Notes: generated by a model not told the origin, from the sequence alone. Shown: positions 32,430-45,232, counted from the first letter of the stretch. The stretch is DNA of 64,000 nt from Juglans regia (GCF_001411555.2 NC_049903.1:17465234-17529233); one strand, 5' to 3'. Numbers and translations are program-made.

Positions 32430-33063
32430 TAAGTGTATTGCTCCAATAGAAGCCTATCATAGAATCAAACAATATGATCCTTCATCTTAGAAATGTCCAA
32501 AAGAACACTTCCCTCTAATGAAGCACCTCTATGGCATTGTTTCTTCGATTGGAATTAGCCACCCTATGAAAAAACCTAGTGCACTTGTCCCCTTCCTTCA
32601 ACCAATGGGCCCAAGAGTTTTGTCTCCATGAAATCTCCTCTATGAGTGTATTTTTTCAAGGTCAGCAGCAAAACTACATTTTCTGGCTTTCTCCTCAACC
32701 AAAAGAATCCCCGAAACCTCATTTTCCTCTAGGCTTGGAAGCTCTTAAAAAAGAGACTTCCTTTGGTCGTCAATCTTCAAGTCGTTTTTCAAAGTTTTAA
32801 GTTTCCCAGCCAAAATAAAACTAGAGGTGCTTGAGAACTGATATGAAGATCACCGCAATAACTTTGTCCACAACGCCATCGAACTTTAACCACATGTTCT
32901 CAATTTTAAAGTATTTGCGCCCCCTTTTGAAGACCCCACAATCCAACAAGAAATGGAAATGGCCCGAATATAATATAGGAAATCTCTTTTGACATAAATC
33001 ATGATTTTCTTGTATCTCCCTCATGGGAGGTTCCCTTTCTTTTTTGGAAAAATATCTCAGCAT
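32430..33063 (-). pseudogene. LINE endonuclease end and linker
   Basis: Reads in the minus direction as GHFHFLLDCGVFKRGRKYFK, FKIENMWLKFDGVV, then [20 protein letters not shown] and [13 protein letters not shown], the standard run from endonuclease end to RT in plant LINEs. Several frameshifts. Confidence 0.8.
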
Positions 33064-33085
33064 GAAATGCCCTCACAGTCTCGAT

Positions 33086-33463
33086 TTCATCCCCCTTTTG
33101 CAATACCAATCTGAATGGAGACTTGCCCAGTTTGGTCCCGAAGGCAACGAGCAAATAGGACTCGGCTCATACTCAAAACTCCTCTAGCCCATTCTATAAG
33201 TATAAATCTGGGCAGGTAGCTTTCTTGCTAGTTTAAGGTCGATGGTAGTGAGGAACAAGAAGACCATTTCTGTCCACCTCCCTTCTCACACATGGACATT
33301 ATTGCTCATACAACTCTCAGCTAGCATATAGCCTTCCCCTACAAACAATGGAAGTGTGAATGACTCAATGTCAAATGGAGACCTTCGCATGAAACCCCCG
33401 TACAATCTTGAATTTCATCCACCTTTTGTAATACCCAATTTGAATTTAGACCTACCTAGTTTG
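33086..33463 (-). repeat. Tandem repeat and left half of the target of the outer copia
   Basis: Two imperfect copies of a roughly 320-bp unit (starts at about 33090 and 33408, both with catgaaa..ccc and ccttttgyaatacc). The outer copia element split the second copy; the same DNA resumes at 49983 (ttggtcccgaaggcaa). The minus strand may be a LINE leader, but I could not assign a domain. Confidence 0.7.
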
Positions 33464-33695
33464 TATCAGATTGACCGAATGCCTCTCACCATTGTGAGAA
33501 CTCCATTAAATAGAAAAGTCTGGTAGCTATACATGGAAACTCTATATATGGAAAACTAGCTATACACAACTATACAATTAGAGCTATACACGACAAAGCT
33601 AAGAAAGGAAAACTAATATGTACAACTGATGTAAATAATGTAAGAAAGATATAGATAGAATCTTCCAATCATAGAATCTGTCGATCCTATTGACA
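33464..33695 (-). repeat. 3' LTR of copia A
   Basis: 232 bp, in the minus direction TGTCAATAGG... to ...CTGATA. The polypurine tract lies at 33696-33712, in + reading tcccccctcaaatt. It matches 49763-49982 plus 45905-45916. Confidence 0.85.
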
Positions 33696-33879
33696 TCCCC
33701 CCTCAAATTGATGCGGCTGATCAAGAAGCATCAATTTGCCAACTAGAAACTGATGTCGTGGTTATGGCAAAACTTTGGTGAAGACATCAGCAGTCTGAAG
33801 ATCCATAGATATTTGAGGAAGAGTAAGTATTTTATCGTCATAGTCCTCACGAATGTAGTGACAATCGACCTCTATGTGC

Positions 33880-34142
33880 TGTTAATAAGATGTGCGGCAA
33901 CCTATTAGTTAGGTTTGCTGCAACTGGCTTTCATTATTTTGTACAGATTATACTTTCCTTATGTCTTTAGCTTTCCTTATTTTGTACAGATTAGACTTTC
34001 CAGAATAGGGGTAGCGTGTACAGCTAGGGGATTGAGAGAAAATCTCGGTTGTAATTAGAGGAAAATGCTTTTATATCTTGATGTATAGTTTCTCTATATA
34101 TGAAAGGTCTCAAGACATGAAGGCCATTCAGACAAATTGACA
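33880..34142 (+). repeat. 5' LTR of copia C
   Basis: 263 bp. Contains tttccttattttgtacagatt twice and an AT-rich ctatatatgaaagg that could be the TATA region before the transcript start. Confidence 0.85.
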
Positions 34143-34316
34143 TGGTATCAAAGCTATTTTCTGAACCAGAATTCTTTGCTGTCTAAATCTCTCGTAGTCT
34201 CTTGGTTTATCCCTTCGGGATCTTTGGTTTTCTAGTCAATTCTATGGCTCTTGGTGGTGTGTTTTCTTGGAGGATTTCTGGAATTTGAGGGTATTAGAAG
34301 TCAATATTGTTTATGA

Positions 34317-34592
34317 TGTCAGGAGAAAACACTATTGTGCATTTTAATGGAAAAAATTACTTGGCCTGAGAGTTTCAATTTAGGATGTTTGTGAAAGGGC
34401 AAGAGTTGTGGAGCCATATCTATGGCACCAATAAAGCTTCTGACAGCGAAACAAATCTTGTTCAATGGGAAAGCAAGGATGCAAGAATTGTATCTTGGCT
34501 GTTGGGATCTATTGAGCCTCACATGGTGAATAATCTTCATTCCTTCACAACTGCTAAAAATATGTGGGAGTATTTGAGGCATATCTACACAT
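34317..34592 (+). pseudogene. Copia C gag N-terminus, joined to pol by deletion
   Basis: ATG at 34317 starts SGENTIVHFNGKNYLA; a stop follows after the W position. From 34385 comes MFVKGQELWSHIYGT, then LVQWESKDARIVSWLLGSIE and MWEYLRHIYT of the copia gag capsid. At about 34592 the frame breaks off into integrase/RT linker sequence. Confidence 0.85.
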
Positions 34593-36237
34593 GATCCAGT
34601 GGACATTGCACCTCGACGATCTAGCAGTCACTCAACCCCGAGATAGGTATCGTTTTCCTCATACCTCACTCACTGCGACTTTGGATACTATTGTAGTGCC
34701 TCGTTCTTATTCTCAAGCATCTTTGCAAGCTTATTGGTAGCGAGCTATCCAAGGAGGGCTTCAGGCACCATAGGAAAATCACACTTGGGATATTGTACCT
34801 TGTCCTCCTAGTGTGAAACCTATTGGGTGTAAATGGGTTTATTCGGTTAAGTTTCTATCTGATGGCTCCTTATAGAGGTATAAGGCTCATCTAGTGGCAC
34901 TTGGAAATCGCTAGGAGTATGGCATTGATTATGTGAAACTTTTGCACCTGTCGCTAAGATGACTACGGTGCAGACTGTCTTGGCCATTGCTACTTCCGAA
35001 GGTTGGGCTCTCTGGTAGACGGATGTCAATAACGCTTTTCTACATGGGGGCCTCAACGAGGAAATCTATATGACACCTCCCTAAGGTCTGTTTTCTACAC
35101 CATCTCCAGATGTTTGTTGCCTGAAACGTTCTCTGTATGGCTTAAAGTAGGCACTGCGTGCTTGGTTTGATAAGTTTTGTTCCACTCTTCTTGATTTCAA
35201 TTTTGTTCAAAGTAATTTTGATTCATCTCTCTTTCTCTGAAAGATAGCTACTGGGATTGTCTTGCTTTTGGTCTATGTGGATGATATCGTGATTACAGGA
35301 ACAGACTCCCAGTTGATTAAGTAGTTACAACAACACCTCAAGGCTTCCTTTCATATGAAAGATCTTGGTCATCTTCAATATTTCCTCGGCCTTGAGGTTC
35401 AAACCACATTAGAAGTTACATATTTGCATCAGCACAAGAATACACAGGAGGTGATTACTTTGGCTGGTTTTTAGGAAGGAAATTATGTTCTTACACCTTT
35501 GGAGGTGAATTTGAAACTGTAACAAGGGGAAGGGGAGCTTCTTTCTAATCCCTCATTCTACAGGCAATTGGTTGGGAGTTTAACCTATTTAATGATTACA
35601 AGACCCGATATTTCCTTTGCTGTCCAACAAGTTAGTCAATTTATGTAGGCACCTTGCTAGCTTCATCTTGTTGCTATTCGACGTATCATTCGTTATCTCA
35701 AAGGGACTTCTCGACATGGGTTGTTCTTTCCGGTTGGATCTCCTATTCTACTGGCAGGTTACAGTGATGCAGATTGGGAAGGATGTGCAGACACTCATTG
35801 TTTTGTCACAGGGTGGTGCATGTTTCTCGTAAATGCTCTTATCTCTTGGAAGAGTAAGAAGCAGGCTCGTGTTTCAAAATCCTCTACAGAGTCCGAGTAT
35901 CGTGCTATGTCTTATGCCTGTTCTGAGATTGTGTGGCTTCGTGGGTTGTTGGCAGAACTTGATTTTCCTCAGCTCCAGCCTACTCCATTTCATGCTGACA
36001 AAACGAGTGCTATTTAGATTATTGCTAACCCGGTCTTTCATGAGTGGACCAAGCAGATCGAAGTGGATTGTCATTCCATATGTGAAGCTTTTGATAGGGG
36101 TGTGACTACTCTTCCTCATAATTTCATTGTTCTTCAGACAATTGATGTGTTCACCAAAGCTCTTACTCGACACTAACATCAGTTCATGATTGACAAATTG
36201 ATACTTCTTGATCTGCCCGCATCAACTTGAGGAGGGA
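34593..36237 (+). pseudogene. Copia C RT and RNase H, broken
   Basis: In several frames, [46 protein letters not shown] (catalytic YVDD near 35275) and KDLGHLQYFLGLEV are RT blocks. SWKSKKQARVSKSSTESEY and RAMSYACSEIVWLRGLL (35850-35945) are RNase H. Stops and shifts throughout. Confidence 0.85.
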
Positions 36238-36507
36238 TGTTAATAGGATCTGCGGCAACCTATTAGTTAGGTTTGCTGCAGTTGACTTTCCTTATTTTGT
36301 ACGGATTAGACTTTCCTTATGTCTTCAACTTTCCTTATTTTGTACAGATTAGACTTTCCAAAATAGGGGTAGCGTGTACAGCTAGCCAGCTAGGGGATTG
36401 AGAGAAAATCTCGGTTGTAATTAGAGGAAAATGCTTTTATATCTTGCTGTATAGTTCTATATATATGAAAGGTCTCAAGACACGAAGGTCATTTAGACAA
36501 ATTGACA
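36238..36507 (+). repeat. 3' LTR of copia C
   Basis: 270 bp, similar to 33880-34142, with a small internal duplication (agctagccagctagg) and a few point differences. Its divergence from the 5' LTR gives the age of insertion. Confidence 0.85.
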
Positions 36508-39023
36508 TGTGTTTGGTGTGTTCATGGAAGACCGGATTGGCAGCAATCTGAATAGCACTAGTGTTGTCAGCATAAAGAGGAGTAGGCTCGTTCTGAGAGA
36601 AACCAAGCTCTCCTAACAACCCATGAAGCCAAACAATCTTAGAGCAAGCAGAAGACATGACACGATACCCGGACTCGGTGGAGGACTTAGAGACCTGAGT
36701 TTGTTTCTTACTTTTCCACGAAATAAGTGCATTTCCAAGAAACATGCATCAACCAGTGACTGAACAACGATTATTCACACAACCCACCCAATCAGCATCA
36801 CTATAAGCCACCAATTGAATTGGTGATGCAGTAGGAAAGTAAAGACCCAATCAGAAGTACCCCTTATGTACCAGACAATAGCCAACTGTGGAAAATGAGG
36901 AGTCTGCATGAACTGACTACCCTACTGAACTGCAAAAGAAATGTCAGGCCTAGTGATGATCAAATAGTTCAGGTTGCATACCAATTGTTGATAGAGAGAA
37001 GGATCGGGTAAAAGCTCGCCTTCATCTTTACGATGCTTCACATTCACCTCCATGGGAGTTTGCATAGAATTCTCTTCCTGAAGACTTGCCAATGCCATCA
37101 ACTCCTGAGCATACTTGTGTTGATGTAAGAAAGTACCGGCAGGAGTAGATTTCACTTCAAGACCTAAGAAATACTGCAGAGGACCTAAATTCTTAATATG
37201 AAAAGAGGCTTTGAGATGTTGCTGGAGCTACAGAATCAATACAGAATCGGTCTCTATAATAACGATATCATCCACATAAACCAGAAGCAAGACAATACCA
37301 CTAGCCGTCTTGCGCAGAAACAAGGAAGAATCATATTGGCTCTGGACAAAGGAAAAATCAAGTAAAGTAGACCGGAACTTATCAAACCAAGCTTGAGGAG
37401 CCTATTTCAACCCATAGAGTGGCCTTTTTAATCGGCACACATCTGAAGGTGTAACAAACAAACCCTATGGTAGAGTCATATAGATCTCTTCCTTAAGATC
37501 ACAATGCAAAAAAGTGTTCTTGACATCCATATGTAGCAAAGGCCAGCCCTTTGAGGCACCTATGGCTAAGATGATCCGTACGGTAGTCATTTTAGCCACA
37601 GGAGCAAAGGTCTCCTTATAATCCACCCCATACTCTTGCCGATTACCAAGCACCACCAACTGTGCTTTATACCTGTCTAGAGAACCATCAGACTTTAGCT
37701 TGATGGTGTATAGCCATTTACACCCAATGGGCTTAATACCAGATGGACAAGAAACAATATCCCAAGTATGGTTCTACTGCAAAGCCTGCAGCTCTTCATC
37801 CGTAGACTTTACCCAACAGGCTTGCATAGCTGCCGAAGAGTAAGAATTGGGCATACTGATCTGAGCTAAAGTCGCATTGAGTGACGTGTGGGAAAATCCA
37901 TACCTTTCTGGTGGATGAGAAGGTTGGGAGGAGCGTCGAGGAGTAGAAGCTTCAGGAATAAATGTCGGATCAGAGTCGGGAAGGGGTGGATGAGAAGGTT
38001 GGAGGTTGCCGTCTCTGATAAACAACACCTGGTTTTAAAGCGCTCAATAGGCCGAGATACATTATCAAAGTTAGGAAGCATAACCAGGTCAGAACTAGGA
38101 ACAACATGGCTTTGAAAGAAATATTGATTCTCAAAGAAGATCACATTCCTAGAAATACGAATGTGATAAGCTGCAACATCAAAGCACTCAAAACCTTTTT
38201 TGAGGCACATTGTCTCCCAAGAAAGCACATTGAATAGATTGAGCAGCAAGTTTGTGATGTTCATGAGGACATAGACGAACAAAGCACACACATCCAAATG
38301 TATGCAAGATTTGATAACTAGGATGTGAACCAAACAGACGATAATATGGTGACTCAAAGTTCAAAATATGAGATGGCAAACAATTAATCAGATAGACAGC
38401 AGTGGACAAAGCTTCCACCCAAAGCTTAGGAGGAACATAGGACTCTAAAAGCAAAGTCCGAACAACATCTAACAGATGCTGATTCTTCCGTTTAGCCATA
38501 CCGTTCTATTGAGGTGTATAAGGGCAAGAACGCTGAGAAATAATACTTATATTCTGCAAAAAGCTTGGAAAGCATGAGACATATACTCACCACCATTATC
38601 TGACCTCAAAACCTTAAGACATGTAGAAAACTGGGTCTCAAGGTAGGCAACAAAGGTCTCAAAAACCTGAAGCACCTCCCCCTTAGAATGGAGAAAATAC
38701 ACCCAAGTAAAACGGCTATAATCATCAATGAACGTCACAAAATATTTATAATGGGCATGCGAAGCAACTGTTGTAATACCCCAAACATCACTATGGATAA
38801 CATCAAAACATTTGGTAGCGCGACTACCATGCATAGGAAAAGAAAGAATTTTGCTTTTGCCAAGTTTGTAAGAAGTACAGTCAATAGACAAGCCATGAGT
38901 AGAAATCTGATCTTTATTGCCCAGAAAACCATGCTTAAACAAATGATGTAAAATCAGAGAATTGGGATGGCCTAATCGCTTGTGCCAAACGTCACTCTGA
39001 TTGCTTACAGTACTACAAGCCAA
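36508..39023 (-). pseudogene. Copia A pol: integrase, RT, RNase H
   Basis: Read downwards: WHKRLGHPNSLILHHLF (GAG-pre-integrase), FDVIHSDVWG and YFVTFIDDYSRFTWVYF (integrase core, catalytic Asp), VLRSDNGGEYM (Asp). Then RT with GNRQEYGVDYKETFAPVAKM (37640) and YVDD near 37262-37280. RNase H is at 36745-36520 with SWKSKKQTQVSKSSTESGYR. The remaining RNase H end lies left of copia C, at 33713-33879. Several stops. Confidence 0.88.
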
Positions 39024-39276
39024 AGATAAAATGCTAGGAATAGAAAACTACAGAGGAAACAATCGCCCCACTTTAGGCCCCTTTGTGATCACCTTCCTCT
39101 ACACCTGATCCTACACAAGACAATCACCACAAGAGAAGGAAAACGTTACAATTATTATCCACTAGCTGTTCAACTGAAATAAAATTAGCAGATAACCCAG
39201 GAGACACAAACACGTTATGGAAGGAAGATCCAATATCTCCAACTGCATTAATAGGTAGGTGACTCCCATTCACAAT

Positions 39277-40208
39277 CTAAATGTATTGAGGACCATTATA
39301 ACTTCGAACATTAAGCAATGATTCAGACTGACTAGTCATGTGATTGGAAGCTCCTGAATCAACAAAACAAGGAGAGGAGACTGTCTTACCATTACCTTGA
39401 AGTCCAAATGTAGAAAAGGCTGAGATGATCATCTGCTGGACCATCTCAGGAGTGAGGGCAGCCTGACTAGTACTTGTTGTAGTGACTGTCAAAGCTACAA
39501 TAGGTGAAGATTGTGTTGCAAGTGTAGCTTGGATAGCAACTTGAAAGGCCTGTGCTTGCCAATTTTTAGGACGGATTGGACACTCTTTAATGATGTGCCC
39601 CAGTTTCTTGCAATATTTACAATATGGCTTTGTGTAGTTGGTAGCAATATGGCCTAATTCTTTGCAACTGTAGCATTGGCTTTGACATTTTCCTCTTCCT
39701 CTTCCTCTTCCCTGGGTTGCATAGGCGACATTCACCATCTTTGAATGTAGCCTCTCTTGTCCCATTCTTGCCTGAGTAGCCAATCTCTGTTCTTCCCGCA
39801 GCAATTCTCCAAGACAAACATCTAATGTAGGAACTAGATTTCGGTTTAATAACCCAGCCCGTGTAGCCTCATATTCTGGCCTTAATTTCATCCGAAATTG
39901 ATCACGTCTACTCTCCTCATGAATTGTTTGAAGTGCGGACATCGCCTCCTTGGGTACCTTAGCATGTATAATACCCAAATTTTTGCTCCACAAGTTCAAG
40001 AAACCTGAATAATATTGCTCAATAGAAAGGTTACCTTGATTGAAATTTGCTATCTCCAATTCCAGCTGAAAACGGCGTGCATTGTTGTCTTGATTATATA
40101 TCTACCCTAGATATTCCCACATCTCTTTAGTTGAAGAAAAAGACCTCAAGTTGTTCACCATATGCAGTTCAATGGAGTTCAGCAACCAAGAGACAATGCG
40201 TTCATCCT
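39277..40208 (-). pseudogene. Copia A gag and protease part (split by copia B)
   Basis: A 260-codon frame covers gag capsid end (EIANFNQGNLSIEQYYSGF and LRPEYEATRAGLLNRN). Two zinc knuckles are QCYSCKELGHIATN and YCKYCKKLGHIIKECP (about 39565-39672). The protease signature CFVDSGASNHMTS lies near 39340-39365. The upstream gag piece (45444-45602, start MSGENSILPFNGKNY) lies on the other side of copia B. Confidence 0.88.
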
Positions 40209-40414
40209 TGTCAAATTGGTCTGAATACCCTTTCCATAGGGTTTGCTTTCATTATATAGAAAAGATTTACATATTGATTGCCAGAATTCTAGCGCCTAGA
40301 AAACTATACAAGGTAAGTATTTCCAATCTTATTTCCAAGCTAATTATCTGCTAAATACAATCTAGATATGAAGGAAAAACATTCCTAAAATAGTACAAAT
40401 CAAATCTCGTAACA
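40209..40414 (-). repeat. 3' LTR of copia B
   Basis: 206 bp; in + reading tgtcaaattggt...gtaaca. The polypurine tract complement tccccctcaaattgatg follows. Confidence 0.9.
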
Positions 40415-40421
40415 TTCCCCC

Positions 40422-42720
40422 TCAAATTGATGCTGGTAGATCAAGAAGCATCAATTTGTCAACCAAGAACTGATGCCAGTGCCGAGAAAGAGCTTTGGTG
40501 AATATATCTGCAATTTGATGTTCAGTTGAAATGTGAGGAAGAGTAATCACATGTTTGTCAAAGGATTCAAGTATGGAATGACAATCGACTTCGATATGTT
40601 TCGTACGCGCATGGAAGACAGGATTAGCGACAATCTTAATAGCACTGGTATTATTAGCATGAAGAGGAGTGGAATGAAGATGAGGGAAACCAAGTTCACC
40701 CAATAATCCACGAAGACATGTGATCTCCGAGCATGCAGAAGACATAACACGATACTCAGACTCAGTGGAGGACTTGGAGACTCTGTCTTGTTTCTTACTC
40801 TTCCAAGAAATGAGTGCATTGCCTAAAAACATGCACTAGCCAGAAACAAAGCGACGAGTATCCACACATCCGGCCCAATCAGTATCACTATACCCCACCA
40901 ACTGTAAAGAAGATTCCTTAGGAAAGAACAACCTGCGTGTAGAGGTAACCTTCAGATATCGGATAATGCGGCGGACAGCGGCTAAGTGAAGATGTCGGGG
41001 GGCCTGCATAAATTGACTGACCTGCTGCACAACAAAAGAAATGTCAGGACGAGTAATCGTCAAGTAGTTCAAACTCCCAACGAGTTGTCGATACAAGGAT
41101 GGATCTGATAGAAGCTCGCCTTCCTCCTGACGAAGCTTAAGATTTACCTCCAAGGGAGTAAGAACGGAATTACCCAATTGGAGACCAGCCAATGAAATCA
41201 CTTCCTGTGTGTATTTGTGCTGGTGTAATAATGTACCAGTCGAAGTTATCTGCACCTCAAGGCCAAGAAAGTACTGCAGGGGACCAAGACCTTTCATGTG
41301 AAAAGAAGCCTTGAGATGTTGTTGTAATTGCTTAGGGCTCGTTTATTTTCAAAGATGAGATGAGATGAGTTGAGATTAAAGTTAAAAAGTTGAATAAAAT
41401 ATTGTTAGAATATATTTTTTAATATTATTGTTGTTTTGGAATTTGAAAAAATTGAATTGTTTATTTTATTTTGTGTTGGAATTTGAGAAAGTTGTAATGA
41501 TGAGGTGAGATGAGATGTTTTTGGAAAACAAACAAGGCCTTAATTAACTCAGTATCAGAGCCAGTAATCACAATGTCGTCAACAAATACTAGAAGCAATA
41601 CAATTCGTGCAGAAGTCTTGCGAAGAAATAGAGAGGAATCAAACTCACTCTGAGTAAAGTGAAAAGCAAGCAGAGTAGAGTGAAATTTATCAAACCATGC
41701 ACGTGGAGCCTGTTTCAGTCCATACAAGGATTGGCGTAGCCGACAAACCTCTGAGGAAGGTGTAGCAAACATGCCGAGAGGTAGAGACATATAGATTTCT
41801 TCTTTCAAATCCCCATGTAGAAAAACATTCTTCGCGTCCATCTGCCGGAGAGACCACCCCTACGACATAGCAATGGCCAAGATAGTCCGTACAGTAGTCA
41901 TTTTGGCAACAAGAGCAAATGTCTCTTCATAATCAATACCATACTCTTGTCGGTTCCCAAGTGCCACAAGACGGGCCTTATATCTGTCCAGTGAGCCATC
42001 AGACCGAAACTTGACTGAGTATACCCATTTACAACCAATAGGTTTGACACCAAAGGGACAAGTCACAAGATCCCAAATGTGATTGTTTGGAAAAGCTTAG
42101 ATTTCTTCTTGCATGGCCTGCTACCAACATGCTTGGGTAGCTGTCTGAGAATAAGAGTGAGGAATAGAAATAGTGTTAAGAGTGACAGTAAGTGAGGTAT
42201 GATGAAAACCATACCTATCTGGTGGATGTATAACCCGGGTGGAACGCCGAGATATAGGAACTTTAGAATCAGATGACGGAGCAGTGTCTTGAAGAGGCGT
42301 TGAAGGAGAACGTCTGTGATACACCAAACCTAGTTTAAATCGCTCAATAGAAGAAGACAAATCATCAAAAGCTGGTAGAAGAGTAATAGGAAAATCAAAA
42401 GTAACCTGAGACTGAAAGAAATATTGATTTTTGAAGAAAATCACATTCCGGGAGATTCGGAATTTGTTTGCATGAGCATCATAACAAACAAATCCTTTCT
42501 GATTAGGGCTATATCCCATAAAAGCACACGTGACAGACTGGGTAGCAAGCTTGTGATGATCAACAGGTAGCAGAAGAACAAAACAAACACACCCAAAACT
42601 ATGAAATGATTGATACTCAGGAGATATGCCAAATAATCGAAAATATGGAGAATCATAATTTAGAGTGGCAGTAGGCAAACGATTGATCAAATAAACAGCA
42701 GTAGATAAAGCTTCTACTCA
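40422..42720 (-). pseudogene. Copia B reverse transcriptase and RNase H
   Basis: RT runs from [20 protein letters not shown] (42066) and [14 protein letters not shown] through MDAKNVFLHGDLKEEIYM, LYGLKQAPRAWFDKFH and LLVFVDDIVITGSD (catalytic FVDD near 41575). RNase H: ALISWKSKKQDRVSKSSTES, ACSEITCLRGLLGELGF and YSDTDWAGCVDTRR. The MITE at 41335-41539 interrupts the RT. The wording AKNVFLHG replaces the usual VNNAFLHG. Confidence 0.9.
41335..41539. mobile_element. MITE, PIF/Harbinger-like, in copia B RT
   Basis: Starts gggctcgtttattttc and ends with the complement of ggccttgtttgttttcc. Flanked by TTA (41332-41334 and 41540-41542). Cutting it out with one TTA restores the RT reading (QLIKAL-type). 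The interior is AT-rich with gatgagatgagatgag at one end. It is younger than copia B. Confidence 0.85.
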
Positions 42721-43483
42721 AAACTTAGAAGGTACAGAAGAATCAATCAATAAAGTACGAACAACATCTAAGAGATGACAATTCTTATGCTCAGTGACTC
42801 CATTTTGTTGAGGGGTATAAGGACAAGAACGCTGGGAAACGATTCCTTTTTGCTGAAGATAAGTCTAAAAGGAATGAGACATATATTCCCCTTCTGAGTC
42901 GGAGCGTAAGATTTTGATACAAGTACTAAACTGTGTCTCAACAAACGCAACAAATTTTTGAAAAATGGAAAACACATCAGCTTTAGAACGGAGAAAATAA
43001 ATCCAAGTAAATCGACTATAATCATCGATAAACGTCACAAAATAACGATATTGACCATGAGAAATAACATGACTAATACCCCAAACATCAGTATGCACAA
43101 TCTCAAAGTAATGAGAAGCACGACTACCATGCATAGGAAAAATGTAAAGTTTTACTTTTACCAAGACGACAAGTAGCGCAATCAAAAGATATAGGAAAAG
43201 AAGAAAATAAATCTTTATTGCCCAAAAAACCATATTTCAAAAGATGAGTCAAGACAATAGAATTAGGATGACCCAATTTCTTATGCCAGACTTCATTATT
43301 ATTGGCAGTAGCCGTACAAGTAAAAGAAACAACATTAGGAATAGAAAACTGTAAAGGAAATAGACGTCCCACTTTAGGCCTCTTCGCGATCATCGTCCCC
43401 GACACCTGATCCTGCACAAGACAACCATCACGAGAGAAGTGAACATCACAGTTATTATCCACCAATTGTCTAACAGAAATCAA
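42721..43483 (-). pseudogene. Copia B GAG-pre-integrase and integrase
   Basis: MISVRQLVDNNCDVHFSRDG, then VWHKKLGHPNSIVLTHLLKYG with the HHCC finger (CRLGKSK). Then FEIVHTDVWG (Asp) and YFVTFIDDYSRFTWIYFLRS and ILRSDSEGEYM (Asp). A frameshift occurs near 43140 within the finger. Confidence 0.9.
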
Positions 43484-43599
43484 ATTGGTAGATAATCCAG
43501 GAGAGATAAAAATATTCGAAATGAAGAGCCCAAAGTACCAACAGCAGTAATAGGAAGTGTACTACCATCATCAATCTAAATAGTCTGCGTGCCTCCATA

Positions 43600-44631
43600 C
43601 TTACGAACACCATGGAGACCCGTCGTACCACCGGTCATATGATTTGACGCACCCGAATCAACAATCTAAGAAGAAATGGAGTTAGGATCCGTACCTTGCA
43701 GGCCTAAAGCCGTAAAAGCAGACAGAATCATCTGTTGGACCATGGCAGGTGTGAGAACAGATGAATTAGAGCTTACAATGGGGGGTGCAGAAGAAGACGA
43801 GGGTTGAACAACAGCTTGAAAGGCTTGGGATTGGAGATTCTAAGGCTGCACTTGATAGTCTTTGATGATATGGCCCTCCTTCTTGCAGTAGTTAAAAACT
43901 TTCTTCGGACAGTTACGAGCAATATGACCGAACTCCTTGCAACTGAAACATTGCAACTTGTTCCTCCCTCTCCCTTGAGCTGCATAGGCTACATTCACAG
44001 CCTCAGAAAAGACCTTCTCAGAATTTATACCCATCTGAGTGGATAACCGCTATTCTTCACACAATAAAGCTCCCAAGCAAATATCCAAGGAAGGAACCGG
44101 ATTACGGTTCAATAAACCGGCTCGAACAGGCTCAAATTCAAGTCGAAGCTTCATCAAAAATTGATCGCGTTAACTCTCAGCATGAACTGCGTGAAGAGCC
44201 GCAAGTGCCGCAGTGGGAACCTTAGCATGAGTAATAGCAGAATACTCGCTCCAAAGATTAATAAAACCAGAATAAAATTGCTCAATGGTCAAATTACCTT
44301 GAGTGTAATTGCTAATTTCCAACTCTAATTGGAATTTTCGAGCACTGTGGTCTTGCTGATAAATACGATGCATGTAGTCCCACATAGCCTAAGCTGTAGT
44401 AAAACAGAGAAGATTGGTGACAAGATGGGGCTCAATCGTCTCCAATAGATAGGAGATCACCTTAGCATCCTTGACCTCCCATTGGGCAAATTCCTTTTCA
44501 TTAGTGGGAACTCGAACAGAGCTATCAATATGATTAGATAATTCTCTCCCTTTCAAGAACATTTTAAATTGAAATGCCCACGTAGAAAAAGTCTTTCCAG
44601 TAAATCGTACTATAGTATTTTCAATAGACAT
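43600..44631 (-). pseudogene. Copia B gag, zinc knuckle and protease
   Basis: Start ATG at 44631 (MSIENTIVRFTGKTFSTWAF). Capsid segments FLKGRELSNHIDSSVRVP, AQWEVKDAKVISYLLETIEP and FQLELEISNYTQGNLTIEQF follow, then the zinc knuckle LQCFSCKEFGHIARNCPKK (43915-43965) with the CCHC pattern. A protease-like GASNHMTGG lies near 43630-43670. Stops split it into four frames. Confidence 0.88.
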
Positions 44632-44639
44632 GATGAAAG

Positions 44640-45232
44640 CCCACTAAAAAAGAATCAGCCGAAGCAGTTAATAAAAATAATAGCAAGCCCAAATCAATTC
44701 AGTTCCAATTTAGAATGAAAAAGAGGCCCAAGCACGCAAGACAAATAAGAGAAAAACCAACGGACAACGTACGTAGGTCCATGAAAGAGTAAAAGAAAAG
44801 GTAAACAGCCCAGCACAAAGACTCAACAAACCGATACCTGCCTAGCACCCAGCACAGACGGCAACAGATGTCACCGATCACCTCGTCACCACCACAAAGA
44901 GAGCCGACATGCCAACAGTGACCCAGCCACCACAAAACGATCATCAAGAGAGAAAAGACAGCCCAAAACCAGAACAACGGCCACCAAGAGAAGGTTGAAC
45001 ACCACTCAACCACCACAGAAAACGTCGAACACCACCCCAAAAAATGTCGAACACCACCACAGAGGAGGTCACCTGCCACAGAACAGTAAACCCACAACGT
45101 GGTTCACACAGAAAGGATCGACACACAAAGAGCAAGATGGAACTTGCCGAAACAGAGGAAAAAAAGTATTCCCTTCGCACACGAAGGATTAAGACCACAG
45201 AGATTAATATCAAAGTAGGGGCTCTACTACCA
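44640..45232 (-). other. Copia B 5' leader
   Basis: Untranslated region between the 5' LTR and gag start. Open frames in it have no family resemblance and are taken as chance. Confidence 0.6.

Larger units (their letters stand above)
27436..33070 (-). mobile_element. LINE on the minus strand, 5' truncated, with nested insertions
   Basis: Read from 33070 down are an endonuclease end (GHFHFLLDCGVF, context for the SDH box), RT (32093-31141), zf-RVT and 3' UTR, ending in an A-rich tail that appears as tttttttgtaagtaaaa at 27440. It is interrupted by a + strand LINE-like element (28822-31099) and a MITE (32240-32429). Many stops make it inactive. No target duplication could be identified with confidence. 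Confidence 0.8.
33880..36507 (+). mobile_element. Copia C: + strand copia nested in copia A RNase H
   Basis: LTRs 33880-34142 (263 bp) and 36238-36507 (270 bp), closely similar, start TGTTAATA and end TTGACA. PBS tggtatcaaagc 34143-34154. Polypurine tract ttgaggaggga before 36238. Target duplication tgtgc/tgtgt. The internal part keeps gag N-terminus (34319-34592) then jumps to late pol. The middle (gag end, protease, integrase) is deleted. Confidence 0.88.

Noticed and set aside
44699..45213. Long frames on both strands between copia B gag and its 5' LTR
   Set aside because: They lie in the 5' leader, overlap each other on both strands, and show no motif.
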